Shown here piece after piece: positions 6,286-13,740 of a stretch of 20,900 nt of DNA. The notes under the pieces are model-generated. The model did not search any database. It had not been told where the DNA came from and saw only the letters and a list, made by a program, of their open reading frames with translations. The stretch is taken from NCBI GenBank assembly GCA_900767015.1, contig CAAFXQ010000102.1:1-20900 (forward strand), given 5' to 3'. A program made the translations under genes and the position numbers. Source of the stretch: Clostridia bacterium (GTDB taxonomy: Bacteria > Bacillota > Clostridia > Oscillospirales > Acutalibacteraceae). Position 1 is the stretch's first letter. The number at the start of each line of letters is the position of its first letter.

Positions 6286-7625
6286 TGAATAAAGAAATCA
6301 TTTATTTGCCGGTCGGTGTACCGACCTTTCATCTTGAAAGCGCACAGGCTGAATTTGAAAAGTCCGTAACACTTTTAAAAGAGACGGACAAGGATATTCT
6401 TGTACCCGACGAAATGCTTCTGAGCATTGATAAGCTTAACGCTTTCATAAAAGATAAAAATCCGATTCTTGCTATCGTTCAGAATGTCACCTTTGCAAAC
6501 GGGGACTATATCGCTCAGGTGCTTCGAAAATTTGACTGCCACGTTCTGCTGTGGACGCTTCGTGAGCCGGTAATCGACGGCGGAAGACTTCGGCTCAACT
6601 CTCTTACCGGTGCTTTCTCGGCGGCGAATACACTGAAAAGCTTCAAAAGAAGCTTCACTTACGTTTTCGGTTCTCCCGAAGAGCAGACAGTGAGAGAAAA
6701 ATTTTCCGCCGCAGTAAAAGCGGTAAAGGTAAGAGAGAAACTGAAAAATCTCAATTTGCTTCAGATCGGACATACACCCCCGGGCTTCGGCTTCGGAAGA
6801 GCACTTGACAGCGAGGTGATGACCGTTTTCGGCTCTCATCTTGTTTCAATCGAAGCAAGAGAACTGATTGACAAAGCGAAAAGCTTTTCCGACCAAGAGG
6901 TTGTCCCCTATGTCGAACGGGCAAAAGAAAGCATTGTCAGCCTCGACAGCATACCCGAACATAATATCTTAGACTTTGCAAGACTTTTCAAAGCCTACGA
7001 CGAAACCATAAAGGAAAACAACATCGGCGCCCTTTCAAGCCGATGCTGGCCTGATTTCTTCACTTCGTTCGGCACCCCCGTTTGCGCCGTTCTGTCGCTA
7101 CTGAATGACCTTGGTGTTGCCGCCGCCTGCGAAGCGGACACCTACGGTGCGCTGTCAATGTTTACGGCGATGAAGCTGACGGGAAGACCGGTGTTCTTCG
7201 GAGATCCCGTTTCTCTTGACGAAAAGGAAAACACCGTCACTTTCTGGCACTGCGGTATGGCGCCGTGTTCCCTTGCAAGAGAGGATTCGGGAGCCGTCTG
7301 CGGTGTACACTGCAACCGAAAAATCGGTCCGACCCTCGACTTCGGCTGTAAAGCGGAAAACAAGGTGACGATTTTCAGGATCGGCAAGGACGCTTCGGGA
7401 AAATTCCGCTTTTTTCTTGCCGGCGGACAGGCGCTTGATAAACCGAAGCAGTTTGATGGTACGAGTATTGTCGTAAAGACCGAAAAGCCGTCCTTTGAGA
7501 TTGTTGAAAAAGCAGTCAGGGACGGTTGGGAGCCGCATTTTGTTGTTGCGATGGGCGACATCAAAGAAGAAATCAGAATTCTTGCCGATATCCTCTCAAT
7601 CGAGGCGGAGGACTTTGATGCTTAA
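6285..7625 (+). CDS. sftI: Sulfoquinovose isomerase (L-fucose isomerase-like, SftI type)
   Basis: The 446-residue protein belongs to the L-fucose/L-arabinose isomerase superfamily. In this operon it should convert sulfoquinovose to 6-deoxy-6-sulfofructose, the transaldolase substrate. Seen: an N-terminal Rossmann-like part, a hinge near LLQIGHTPPGFGF, and a C-terminal catalytic part with ACEADTYGAL (Glu283), FGDPVSLDE (Asp307), WHCGMAP (His322) and a further His342, consistent with the Mn-binding Glu/Asp/His set of the family. It is shorter than classical FucI (about 590 residues). TGATG joins it to the DUF4867 gene, with AAGGAG before the start. It is unrelated to the YihS-type isomerase used in the Embden-Meyerhof-type sulfoglycolysis pathway. 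Confidence 0.83.
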   Translation: MNKEIIYLPVGVPTFHLESAQAEFEKSVTLLKETDKDILVPDEMLLSIDKLNAFIKDKNPILAIVQNVTFANGDYIAQVLRKFDCHVLLWTLREPVIDGGRLRLNSLTGAFSAANTLKSFKRSFTYVFGSPEEQTVREKFSAAVKAVKVREKLKNLNLLQIGHTPPGFGFGRALDSEVMTVFGSHLVSIEARELIDKAKSFSDQEVVPYVERAKESIVSLDSIPEHNILDFARLFKAYDETIKENNIGALSSRCWPDFFTSFGTPVCAVLSLLNDLGVAAACEADTYGALSMFTAMKLTGRPVFFGDPVSLDEKENTVTFWHCGMAPCSLAREDSGAVCGVHCNRKIGPTLDFGCKAENKVTIFRIGKDASGKFRFFLAGGQALDKPKQFDGTSIVVKTEKPSFEIVEKAVRDGWEPHFVVAMGDIKEEIRILADILSIEAEDFDA

Positions 7626-8349
7626 GGAAATTCTGTTTCTTGCGGTTGTCTTTTTATCGAATGTGATTCAGTGCGTGACGGGCTTTGCCGGTACGGTGCT
7701 TGCGATGCCGCCGTCAATCATGCTCGTCGGCTACGGCACCGCAAAGCCGATCCTCAATGTACTGGGAATTGCCGCATCTGTCGGCGTGGTTGCAACAAAC
7801 TTTAAAAGCATCAACAAAAAAGAGTTTTTGCGCATTACATCTGTTATGCTTTTCGGAATTGCCGGAGGAATTTTTATTTCGGGTTATTTCACCGGATATG
7901 CAAAAATCCTTTATATTGCTTTAGGGATAACCGTCATCACAATTGCTCTGATTAACACGGTGAAGTTCTTTTCAAGAAAAGAAAGCAAGAAGCCGCCCGA
8001 AGCCGTTTCTTTGCTGCTCCTCATTCTTTCGGGGCTGATTCACGGCGTATTCGTCTGCGGAGGGCCTTTGCTCGTCACTTACGCTTCGGCGAAAATACGG
8101 GACACAAACGAATTTCGCTCGACGCTTTCTGCGGTATGGATTGTATTAAATTCGGTGATTCTTTTTTCCGATATACGGTCGGGAAGCTTTCACAAGGATA
8201 CTTTGGTACTGCTTCTTATCTGTATGGCGGTTCTCTTTTTTGCCGTATTCCTCGGAAATATAATCAGTAAAAAATTAAACAGAAGCACGTTTTTGATGAT
8301 TACTTATGTTCTGATGCTCATCAGCGGTGTTTCACTGATTTTCAAATAA
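7618..8349 (+). CDS. TauE/SafE family sulfonate exporter
   Basis: The 243-residue protein is almost entirely hydrophobic, with about seven or eight membrane helices, and carries the two family motifs: CVTGFAGTVLAMPP near the N-terminus and SGLIHGVFVCGGPLLVTYA in the middle. TauE/SafE proteins export sulfite and small organosulfonates. Here the expected cargo is 2,3-dihydroxypropane-1-sulfonate, the unusable end product. The start at 7618 is used because GGCGGAG precedes it and MLKEILFLAVVF begins the first helix; a longer frame from 7495 lies inside the isomerase gene. It overlaps the isomerase by eight bases (ATGCTTAA), so the two are translationally coupled. Confidence 0.82.
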   Translation: MLKEILFLAVVFLSNVIQCVTGFAGTVLAMPPSIMLVGYGTAKPILNVLGIAASVGVVATNFKSINKKEFLRITSVMLFGIAGGIFISGYFTGYAKILYIALGITVITIALINTVKFFSRKESKKPPEAVSLLLLILSGLIHGVFVCGGPLLVTYASAKIRDTNEFRSTLSAVWIVLNSVILFSDIRSGSFHKDTLVLLLICMAVLFFAVFLGNIISKKLNRSTFLMITYVLMLISGVSLIFK

Positions 8350-8361
8350 GGAGGTTGATTC

Positions 8362-9471
8362 ATGGCGGAAAACGGATTAAATTTACAGTCTTTGAAAAGC
8401 AAAAACCGGAGCCTGATTCTTTATGCGCTCAATGAAAGCGGAAAACTCAGCCGTAAAGAGCTTGCCGGAAAGCTTGCGCTGACCCCGGCTGCGGTAACGA
8501 AAATATGTGCTGAGCTGATTGACGAGGGCTTTATCACCGAGCACGGCGAAATGGAAAACGCAGGCAGAAGCGGCCGAAAAGAAATCCTGCTTTCGCTAAG
8601 GCTCTCCGACAAGCTGATTTTCGGGATCAACGCCGAACGGGATGCCATCACTTACAGCATCTGCGACCTTTCGGGAAAGCTTTATGAGAAAGCTGTAACC
8701 GAATTTACCGACGATATCGGACAGGTGATAAAAAGCGGAAAAGACTTTCTGTCGGGTATGCCGGAAATGCTTACGGAAAAACTGGTCGGTATGGGCGTTT
8801 GCCTTATCGGAAACGCTGAAGATTCCCGTTTTGGCGTATGGAAAAGCGAAAATCTGAACGAGACTTTTGAAAAGAGCTTTTCTTTAAGCTGTGTGACCGA
8901 AAACAACGTAAAAGCCTTTGCTCTGGCAGAGTTGATTTACGCAAACGCTTCCGAACGCAACGCCGTCCTGTATTTCAAGTGGGGACCCGGTATCGGCTCG
9001 GCGTTTTCTTCGGGCGGAAATGTTCTTTCGGGAAGCGACAACGGAGTTGCCGAAATCGGTCACTATATCGTTGACCCGGGCGGAGAAAAATGCCGCTGCG
9101 GACGGTACGGCTGTCTTGAAACAGTTGCCTCCAGAAAAGCAATTATGAAAAGCGTCGGAAAAAATCTCACGCCCGAAGAAATTGCAGAAAGTGACGACAA
9201 GGAAATCACGCATATCATGGACAGCAAAATCAACACCGTTGCCCTTGCACTTTCCAACACGGCAACCATTTTAAATGCGCAAAGAATCGTGCTGTTCGGG
9301 TCGCTGTTTTATTGCGGCAAAGTTAAGGAAAAGCTCAAAAAACAATGCATCCGCTATAACCCGAATCTGAAAGACAGCATGATAAAAGAATCAAAGCTGA
9401 ACCAAAAGAACAGCTATATCGGTGCGGCGGCGATCTGCGCAAAGCGGTTCTTTTTCGAAAAAAATCTGTAA
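8362..9471 (+). CDS. ROK-family transcriptional repressor
   Basis: The 369-residue protein joins a winged helix-turn-helix (about 13-75, with RKELAGKLALTPAAVTKICA) to a ROK sugar-binding domain. The ROK zinc site is intact: EIGH with His234, and CRCGRYGC with Cys244, Cys246 and Cys251. Kinase function looks lost: the catalytic Asp of the usual END motif is Asn182 in TENNVKA, and the phosphate-binding DxGxT near 88-95 is not recognisable. This is the pattern of a XylR/NagC-like repressor sensing a sugar. The likely target is the palindrome at 2017-2037, with sulfoquinovose, sulfofructose or a phosphorylated intermediate as inducer. AAGGAGG precedes the start. Confidence 0.85.
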   Translation: MAENGLNLQSLKSKNRSLILYALNESGKLSRKELAGKLALTPAAVTKICAELIDEGFITEHGEMENAGRSGRKEILLSLRLSDKLIFGINAERDAITYSICDLSGKLYEKAVTEFTDDIGQVIKSGKDFLSGMPEMLTEKLVGMGVCLIGNAEDSRFGVWKSENLNETFEKSFSLSCVTENNVKAFALAELIYANASERNAVLYFKWGPGIGSAFSSGGNVLSGSDNGVAEIGHYIVDPGGEKCRCGRYGCLETVASRKAIMKSVGKNLTPEEIAESDDKEITHIMDSKINTVALALSNTATILNAQRIVLFGSLFYCGKVKEKLKKQCIRYNPNLKDSMIKESKLNQKNSYIGAAAICAKRFFFEKNL

Positions 9472-9485
9472 AAGGAGAAAACTAT

Positions 9486-10916
9486 ATGGAAAACAAAATG
9501 GAAAACAAAATTTCAACGCACGGAATCGGTTTTAAGGACAGGATCGGCTACGCCTTAGGCGACGCAGGCGGTCTTCTGACTTTTTCGCTTATTTCCGCTT
9601 TTCTTCAGATGTTTTACACCGACGTTCTGCATATTCCCCTTGCTCAGATTACGGTGCTTATGCTCGTAGCAAGAATATGGGACGCAATAAATGACCCGAT
9701 GTGGGGCGCCTTTATCGACTCCCGAAAGCCGACTCGCTACGGAAGATTCAGACCGTATATTTTCGGCGCTTCAATACCGATGGCTTTTGCGGCTGTTTTG
9801 ATGTTCACGAAAATCCCGGGACTTACACAAACCCAGTATCTGATCTTCGCTTATGTAACCTATATTCTTTACGGTATGCTCTACACGGGCGTCAATATTC
9901 CGTACGGCTCTCTTGCCTCCGTTATTACCGACGACGAAATCGAGCGCTCTTCGCTTTCCATGTGGCGTTCAATCGGAGCGGGCTTCGGCGGGCTTCCCGC
10001 ACAGATTCTTCTTCCGCTGTTTGTTTATACAACCGTTGAGGTAGCAGGCAAAAAAGAAAAAATACTCGATCCCAACAAATTTACAGTCTGTGTTGCCATT
10101 CTCGCCGCAGTCTCAATAGTTATTTATCTTGCACATTTCAAAATGACAAAAGAAAGGATAGTTCTGCCCAAAAAACAGAAAAGAGAGGATTTCAATGTTC
10201 TTTCAACAATAAAAATGCTCCTCAAAAACAAGCCGTTTATTGTTCTGTGTCTGGTTTCGATGCTTTTAATCTGCTTCCAGATGTACACGCAGACGACCTA
10301 CAATTACCTGCTTAAGAATTACTACGGGAAGCCGGGTCTTTATTCGCTTATTACCGTATGTACTTATCTTCCGATGGCTATGTTTATTCCGTTCATGTCA
10401 AAGCTTGTCAGAAAATTCGGTAAAAAGGAAATCTGCGCTGTCGGACTCGGTTTTGCGGCGGTTATCAATGTTCTCATGTTCCTTTTGAAATACACACCGC
10501 TTGTTTCAAATCCGTATATTTTCCTCGTGCTCGTATTCTTCAGCGGAGCCGGTCAGACCTTCCTGGTGCTTGAGGTATGGGCGCTCGTCACCGACGTTAT
10601 CGATTATCACGAGCTGCTTTCAAAAAGAAGGGAAGAGGGCACAAGCTATGCTTTCTTCTCCTTTACAAGAAAACTCGGTCAGACCGTTGCCGGAGCAGGC
10701 TCCTCCGCCCTTTTAGGCTTGATCGGCTATGATGTCAAGGCAACGAACATCGGTCAGAGCCAAGAAGTTATTGCAAAACTTTATGACATTTCAACGTTGA
10801 TTCCGGCAATCATACTGTCTCTGATGTTTGTGCTTCTTGCCTTTGGATACAAGCTTTCGAAAAGCAAGCTTGCCGAAATGCATGAGGCGCTTGATGCGCA
10901 GAGAGCGGCAGAATGA
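9486..10916 (+). CDS. GPH-family sugar:cation symporter, probable sulfoquinovose importer
   Basis: The 476-residue transporter has about twelve membrane helices and belongs to the glycoside-pentoside-hexuronide:cation symporter family (MelB relatives). Seen: GDAGGLLTFSLISAFLQMFY in helix 1, ARIWDAINDPMWGAFID after helix 2 with the family's conserved acidic residues, RYGRFRPY in the next loop, and DVIDYHELLSKRREEGTSYA in the second half. E. coli uses the related YihO and YihP for sulfoquinovose and its glyceryl glycoside, so import of one of these is the likely job. AAAGGAGA lies before the ATG at 9486; a second ATG at 9498 is an alternative start. It is the last gene of the operon, 14 bases after the repressor. 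Confidence 0.83.
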   Translation: MENKMENKISTHGIGFKDRIGYALGDAGGLLTFSLISAFLQMFYTDVLHIPLAQITVLMLVARIWDAINDPMWGAFIDSRKPTRYGRFRPYIFGASIPMAFAAVLMFTKIPGLTQTQYLIFAYVTYILYGMLYTGVNIPYGSLASVITDDEIERSSLSMWRSIGAGFGGLPAQILLPLFVYTTVEVAGKKEKILDPNKFTVCVAILAAVSIVIYLAHFKMTKERIVLPKKQKREDFNVLSTIKMLLKNKPFIVLCLVSMLLICFQMYTQTTYNYLLKNYYGKPGLYSLITVCTYLPMAMFIPFMSKLVRKFGKKEICAVGLGFAAVINVLMFLLKYTPLVSNPYIFLVLVFFSGAGQTFLVLEVWALVTDVIDYHELLSKRREEGTSYAFFSFTRKLGQTVAGAGSSALLGLIGYDVKATNIGQSQEVIAKLYDISTLIPAIILSLMFVLLAFGYKLSKSKLAEMHEALDAQRAAE

Positions 10917-10983
10917 TAAGCGTTTTCAACCGTCAGTTGTTCAGACCGGATACCGAATAAAGTAAAAACTGTCAAAACGCATA

Positions 10984-11137
10984 TGGGGCTGTCGCATTTA
11001 GATGCAGAAACCGTTTGCTTCAACCCGAAAGAGTATATAGATACCGCAAGTGGGTGAAAAAACGGTTAAAAAAGAAAAATGCAACCATTTATTATAGCAT
11101 TTTTCTTTTTGTTCTGTGCTAAATGCGACAGCCCCCA
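10984..11137 (+). mobile_element. Short inverted-repeat element (MITE-like), 154 bp
   Basis: TGGGGCTGTCGCATTTAG at 10984-11001 is repeated inverted at 11119-11137, with 17 bases perfect and one extra C in the right arm. No transposase is encoded between the ends. A clear target-site duplication is not visible. It lies directly after the sulfoquinovose operon and contains a terminator-like stem. A 12-base part of the end sequence recurs at 17344-17355. It is either a non-autonomous insertion or a long-range terminator hairpin. Confidence 0.55.
11069..11110 (+). terminator. Probable terminator of the sulfoquinovose operon
   Basis: AAAAAGAAAAATGC (11069-11082) pairs perfectly with GCATTTTTCTTTTT (11097-11110) around a 14-base loop. 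The descending arm supplies the T-rich tract. It is the first strong stem after the symporter gene, about 150 bases past its stop codon. The stem is symmetric, so it could also stop minus-strand transcripts from the small-gene cluster. Confidence 0.55.
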
Positions 11138-11277
11138 TTTTTGTTTTATGTCTTCAGGCAGTTATGTTCGAAGAGCAAAGCAAAAAGCTGCCGCTATGCG
11201 GGTGCGCATTGAATGTTATACAGAAAATCTCAAAGTCAGTAATGTTTTCAAAGCATTCACTCGCCTTTTCGCTTCTT

Positions 11278-11454
11278 TTAACTTATAATACTTTTTTTGA
11301 TAATTCTTTTTCGGTTGTTTACCGGAACAGGGACAAACTTCGATTGAACCTTGCTGCATTTAGGGCAAATCATACCAAAATCGCCGGTGCTCGGATGGTA
11401 TGTATAGCGATGACGGCAATGCTCACACTTACGAAACATAATACGAATACTCAT
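11278..11454 (-). CDS. Small zinc-ribbon-like protein, unknown function
   Basis: The 58-residue basic protein contains RKCEHCRHRYTYHPSTGDFGMICPKCSK, here read as two CxxC pairs (CEHC and CPKC) about 20 residues apart, a layout that normally binds one zinc ion. The C-terminal tail is rich in Lys and Arg. The start at 11454 is preferred because GAAGAAGG lies upstream and the frame clears the preceding gene; a longer frame to 11511 would overlap it. It follows the small membrane protein gene by four bases, so the two form an operon. No function is known to me. Confidence 0.6.
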   Translation of the reverse strand: MSIRIMFRKCEHCRHRYTYHPSTGDFGMICPKCSKVQSKFVPVPVNNRKRIIKKSIIS

Positions 11455-11458
11455 AACA

Positions 11459-11686
11459 TTAACCTTCTTCCCTGCCAATCGCAAATAAAATCGCTCCAAC
11501 GATAGCCACAACGATTATGACAGCACAAACTTTTGCCAATGTAATAAGAAAGCTCATTCCGGTAATCCATGCCAGCAACAGCAATCCGATTGCGGCAACT
11601 GCAGCGCCAATGACAATTTTTCCAAGTACAGAATCAAGGCATGCGGCAATAAGGACACATATAATTATTAAAACAATCCAGAACAT
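11459..11686 (-). CDS. Small membrane protein, unknown function
   Basis: The 75-residue product is very hydrophobic, with two or three membrane helices (roughly 2-18, 20-42 and 48-70) and a charged end GREEG. AAAGGAGG lies ten bases before the ATG, a strong site that supports a real gene. It is first in a two-gene unit with the zinc-ribbon gene at 11278-11454 and lies downstream of a terminator, so it probably has its own promoter. I do not recognise a family. Confidence 0.6.
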   Translation of the reverse strand: MFWIVLIIICVLIAACLDSVLGKIVIGAAVAAIGLLLLAWITGMSFLITLAKVCAVIIVVAIVGAILFAIGREEG

Positions 11687-11718
11687 TTTAACGTCCTCCT
11701 TTGAGTTTTTCTGAAAAT

Positions 11719-11724
11719 ATTATA
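11719..11724 (-). promoter_or_regulatory. Possible -10 box for the small membrane protein gene
   Basis: On the minus strand TATAAT occurs 32 bases before the ATG at 11686, in a region after a strong terminator. No convincing -35 box sits at the right distance. Confidence 0.3.
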
Positions 11725-11755
11725 CTTATCAAAGGGGACAGAGGGGTGTCTGTGT

Positions 11756-11809
11756 AAAAAAAATCCTCACCGTGCAGCTCGTAAAAACAAAAGCATTGCA
11801 AAGTGAGGA
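11756..11809 (-). terminator. Intrinsic terminator, minus strand
   Basis: The arms at 11764-11770 (TCCTCAC) and 11803-11809 (GTGAGGA) pair, with an inner TGCA/TGCA contact. On the minus strand the stem is followed by eight T residues (11756-11763). It ends the transcript carrying the genes at 12526-11822. Confidence 0.7.
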
Positions 11810-11821
11810 AATAATCTACAA

Positions 11822-11927
11822 TTAAGCTTTTACCCATTTATGTTTATGGTCGCCGGATTTTCCGCAGAAATCACCAACAGAAGGACGAATTTCTCGTGTC
11901 ATTTGTGTTGCTCCGCACTGTCTGCAT
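11822..11927 (-). pseudogene. Frameshifted small zinc-ribbon gene
   Basis: A good ribosome binding site (AGAAGGAG, about 11933-11940) precedes an ATG at 11927, but that frame ends after 18 residues. In the neighbouring frame, from the base after the ATG, the sequence reads CRQCGATQMTREIRPSVGDF then CGKSGDHKHKWVKA and stops at 11822-11824. This resembles a short zinc ribbon: CxxC, a later Cys, and a His/Trp-rich end. One lost or gained base near the start codon would explain it. A 26-residue product from an internal ATG at 11902 is the alternative. Confidence 0.5.
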
Positions 11928-11991
11928 TACCAGCTCCTTCTGCTTACTATTATATCAAGCAAACAGGACGGATGTTTGTCCACTCAAAATA

Positions 11992-12294
11992 CTATTCGGA
12001 AATTTCAGAGGGTGCGGTATTCTCAGCAACAATATTCGGTTTGCCGCACTCGGAACAAAACCTTCCTGTGTTAGCACAACCGCAGGAACATACCCATTGC
12101 TCCTCAGTATTCTTATTGCCGTTTTTTATGTCGCTCCAAAGAGACTTAATCACTCTGTTTGTGAACGCAAACATTTTATCAGCGATTTTTCCCAACAAGC
12201 CTAAAATCCAAAAGACCGCCGAAATAGGATATAGAAAAATTGCAAGAGTGAGTGTTAATACAATCGCTATAACATAAGATAAAGCTACAACCAT
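11992..12294 (-). CDS. Membrane-anchored zinc-ribbon protein, unknown function
   Basis: The 100-residue protein has one long or two short N-terminal membrane helices (about 3-37), an amphipathic linker (KIADKMFAFTNRVIKSLWSD), then a cytoplasmic-type zinc ribbon WVCSCGCANTGRFCSECGKP, followed by an acidic tail. The ribbon resembles the zinc-ribbon module found at the ends of many Firmicute proteins (CxCGxxNxxxxxFCxxCG). GGGGAGG lies before the ATG. It follows the gene at 12314-12526 by 19 bases in the same direction. No function is known to me. Confidence 0.65.
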   Translation of the reverse strand: MVVALSYVIAIVLTLTLAIFLYPISAVFWILGLLGKIADKMFAFTNRVIKSLWSDIKNGNKNTEEQWVCSCGCANTGRFCSECGKPNIVAENTAPSEISE

Positions 12295-12313
12295 TTAAGT
12301 TGCCTCCCCGATT

Positions 12314-12526
12314 TTATATTTTTTGTTCGAAATTTGCACTGCAAAAAGCACTTGCCGGCATCTGAATGTTTTTCTTCAGACACATACTCTTTTGATTTGT
12401 GTCTTTGATTTCCCATAAGCCGATATTAGGGGCTTTAGGGGCAATAGCGCTGTTTGTAGGGTCATACCAGTTTTTACAGAAGGCACATTTTTTGATGAGC
12501 CTGATATTCACAACCAACGATGACAT
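12314..12526 (-). CDS. Small cysteine-containing protein, unknown function
   Basis: The 70-residue protein contains KKCAFCKNWYDPTNSAI, then SMCLKKNIQMPASAFC, giving four cysteines suited to binding one metal ion. The start at 12526 has an excellent AAGGAGGTG site; an upstream in-frame ATG at 12589 lacks one. I have an impression of similar small proteins in gut Firmicute accessory regions, but no named function. It is the first small gene downstream of the WYL regulator, 136 bases from its stop codon. Confidence 0.65.
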   Translation of the reverse strand: MSSLVVNIRLIKKCAFCKNWYDPTNSAIAPKAPNIGLWEIKDTNQKSMCLKKNIQMPASAFCSANFEQKI

Positions 12527-12562
12527 AAAACACACCTCCTTGTTTTCATTGTATTTTTCTCG

Positions 12563-12588
12563 TGAGCAATATCTTTTTCTTTTGCTCA
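12563..12588 (-). promoter_or_regulatory. Inverted repeat upstream of the small-protein genes
   Basis: TGAGCAA (12563-12569) and TTGCTCA (12582-12588) form perfect 7-base arms with a 12-base spacer, 37 to 62 bases before the start at 12526. It could be an operator for the adjacent WYL regulator. No matching site was found in front of the regulator gene itself. Confidence 0.35.
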
Positions 12589-12629
12589 ATCATAGCTAAT
12601 GTGATTTCTTTTTTATCATTTCAACCTCG

Positions 12630-12655
12630 GAAGTTAAAACATTGAAAATAACTTC
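12630..12655 (-). other. Short hairpin between the WYL gene and the small genes
   Basis: GAAGTTA (12630-12636) pairs with TAACTTC (12649-12655). There is no T run on the minus strand after it, so it is not a clear terminator. It may separate the regulator transcript from the small-gene transcript. Confidence 0.3.
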
Positions 12656-12662
12656 GTAAAAA

Positions 12663-13634
12663 TTATCCAATGTAATAACTACTCATCTTTTTGATTTCAT
12701 CTTTGATTTCTTCTACAAACTCTGTCGGAGAGATAACCTTCACCCATGTGCCTTGGCTAAGCAACCACATCTTGATGCCATCACCGTAAACCTCGGCTTC
12801 AATAATATACTTCTTTACGCCAAGCCGTTCAATGATTCGTGCAGTGGGTAGTTTGTCAAAAACGGCCTGCACGGAAGGTCCGCTAAATTCAAAACGAATA
12901 GTGCGGAACTTTCCGGGCCACATAAAAAGACTTCTTTTTCTCAAAAGACCTTCATCAAAATTTTGGAAATCATATACATCATATTTTTTGTGATGTATTT
13001 TAATTTGCATAATGCGGTCAACTCGGAAATAATAGGGCTTATCCGTCTTACCCTCAGTCAAGAACGCAATAAGATAAAAATAGTAATCTGTAAACATTAC
13101 AGAAGCAGGACGAATCCTATACGTAACCCATTTTCTGTCCATGCGATAATACTCAATACTGATTTCTTTGTGCTCCGTGATACAACTCACGAGCTTCCAA
13201 AGATTATCTTCAACACTCTCGCAATCATGGCTAACTTCGGGGTAGTGGTATATTTCTTTGCGAATCAGTTCGCTCATTTTAGGACGGTCTTCCGGTGTTG
13301 TAAACTTTTTAAGCTTATCAATCAATGTCAGAAGTTCTATCTTAGAGAACGCTCTTGCACCAATCATCACCTCAACCAAAGCAAATAACTCTTTGTTGGT
13401 TAAAAACTCATCCATATAGAGTCGGTAGCACTTATCGCTGTAGGAATATTGCAGTTCGGTATTGCCGACAAGTTCTCTATGGTCTGCAAGGAAATCCTTC
13501 AGCTCATTGATACTGCGAGTAATACTTTTGGTAGATACATTATATTCACTTGCCAGTTTTTGAACCGAGAGGTCTTCCCCCCGTAATCCACGAAAGAAAA
13601 TTTCGAGAACTCTGTACTGTTTTGTGTTTTCCAT
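12663..13634 (-). CDS. WYL-domain transcriptional regulator
   Basis: The 323-residue protein has an N-terminal DeoR-like winged helix-turn-helix (about 5-65, with SVQKLASEYNVSTKSITRSI) and a WYL domain (about 140-215, with RPASVMFTDYYFYLIAF and YYFRVDRI), followed by a WCX-type C-terminal region. WYL regulators sense small ligands or nucleic acids; several control phage-defence or DNA-damage genes. The start at 13634 has GGGGGA upstream; a longer frame to 13691 would use sequence overlapping the likely promoter (TATATA/TATAAT run at about 13656-13680). The downstream small genes are possible targets. No ligand can be deduced. Confidence 0.82.
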   Translation of the reverse strand: MENTKQYRVLEIFFRGLRGEDLSVQKLASEYNVSTKSITRSINELKDFLADHRELVGNTELQYSYSDKCYRLYMDEFLTNKELFALVEVMIGARAFSKIELLTLIDKLKKFTTPEDRPKMSELIRKEIYHYPEVSHDCESVEDNLWKLVSCITEHKEISIEYYRMDRKWVTYRIRPASVMFTDYYFYLIAFLTEGKTDKPYYFRVDRIMQIKIHHKKYDVYDFQNFDEGLLRKRSLFMWPGKFRTIRFEFSGPSVQAVFDKLPTARIIERLGVKKYIIEAEVYGDGIKMWLLSQGTWVKVISPTEFVEEIKDEIKKMSSYYIG

Positions 13635-13740
13635 GCCTGTCCCCCAGTCCCTTATATATAATATATATATTATAGGAAAGCAACCAGACACATGGTTGTC
13701 TCATAAAAATCTTATATAGTATCAACCGCTCGCCAAAAAT

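Noticed and set aside
10920..10980. GCGTTTT/AAAACGC inverted repeat as the operon terminator
   Set aside because: The loop of nearly 50 bases is too long and no T run follows; the stem at 11069-11110 is much better.
11079..11505. Two plus-strand open frames of 69 and 129 codons
   Set aside because: They begin inside the inverted-repeat element or its terminator, have no ribosome binding site, and oppose the better-supported minus-strand zinc-ribbon gene.
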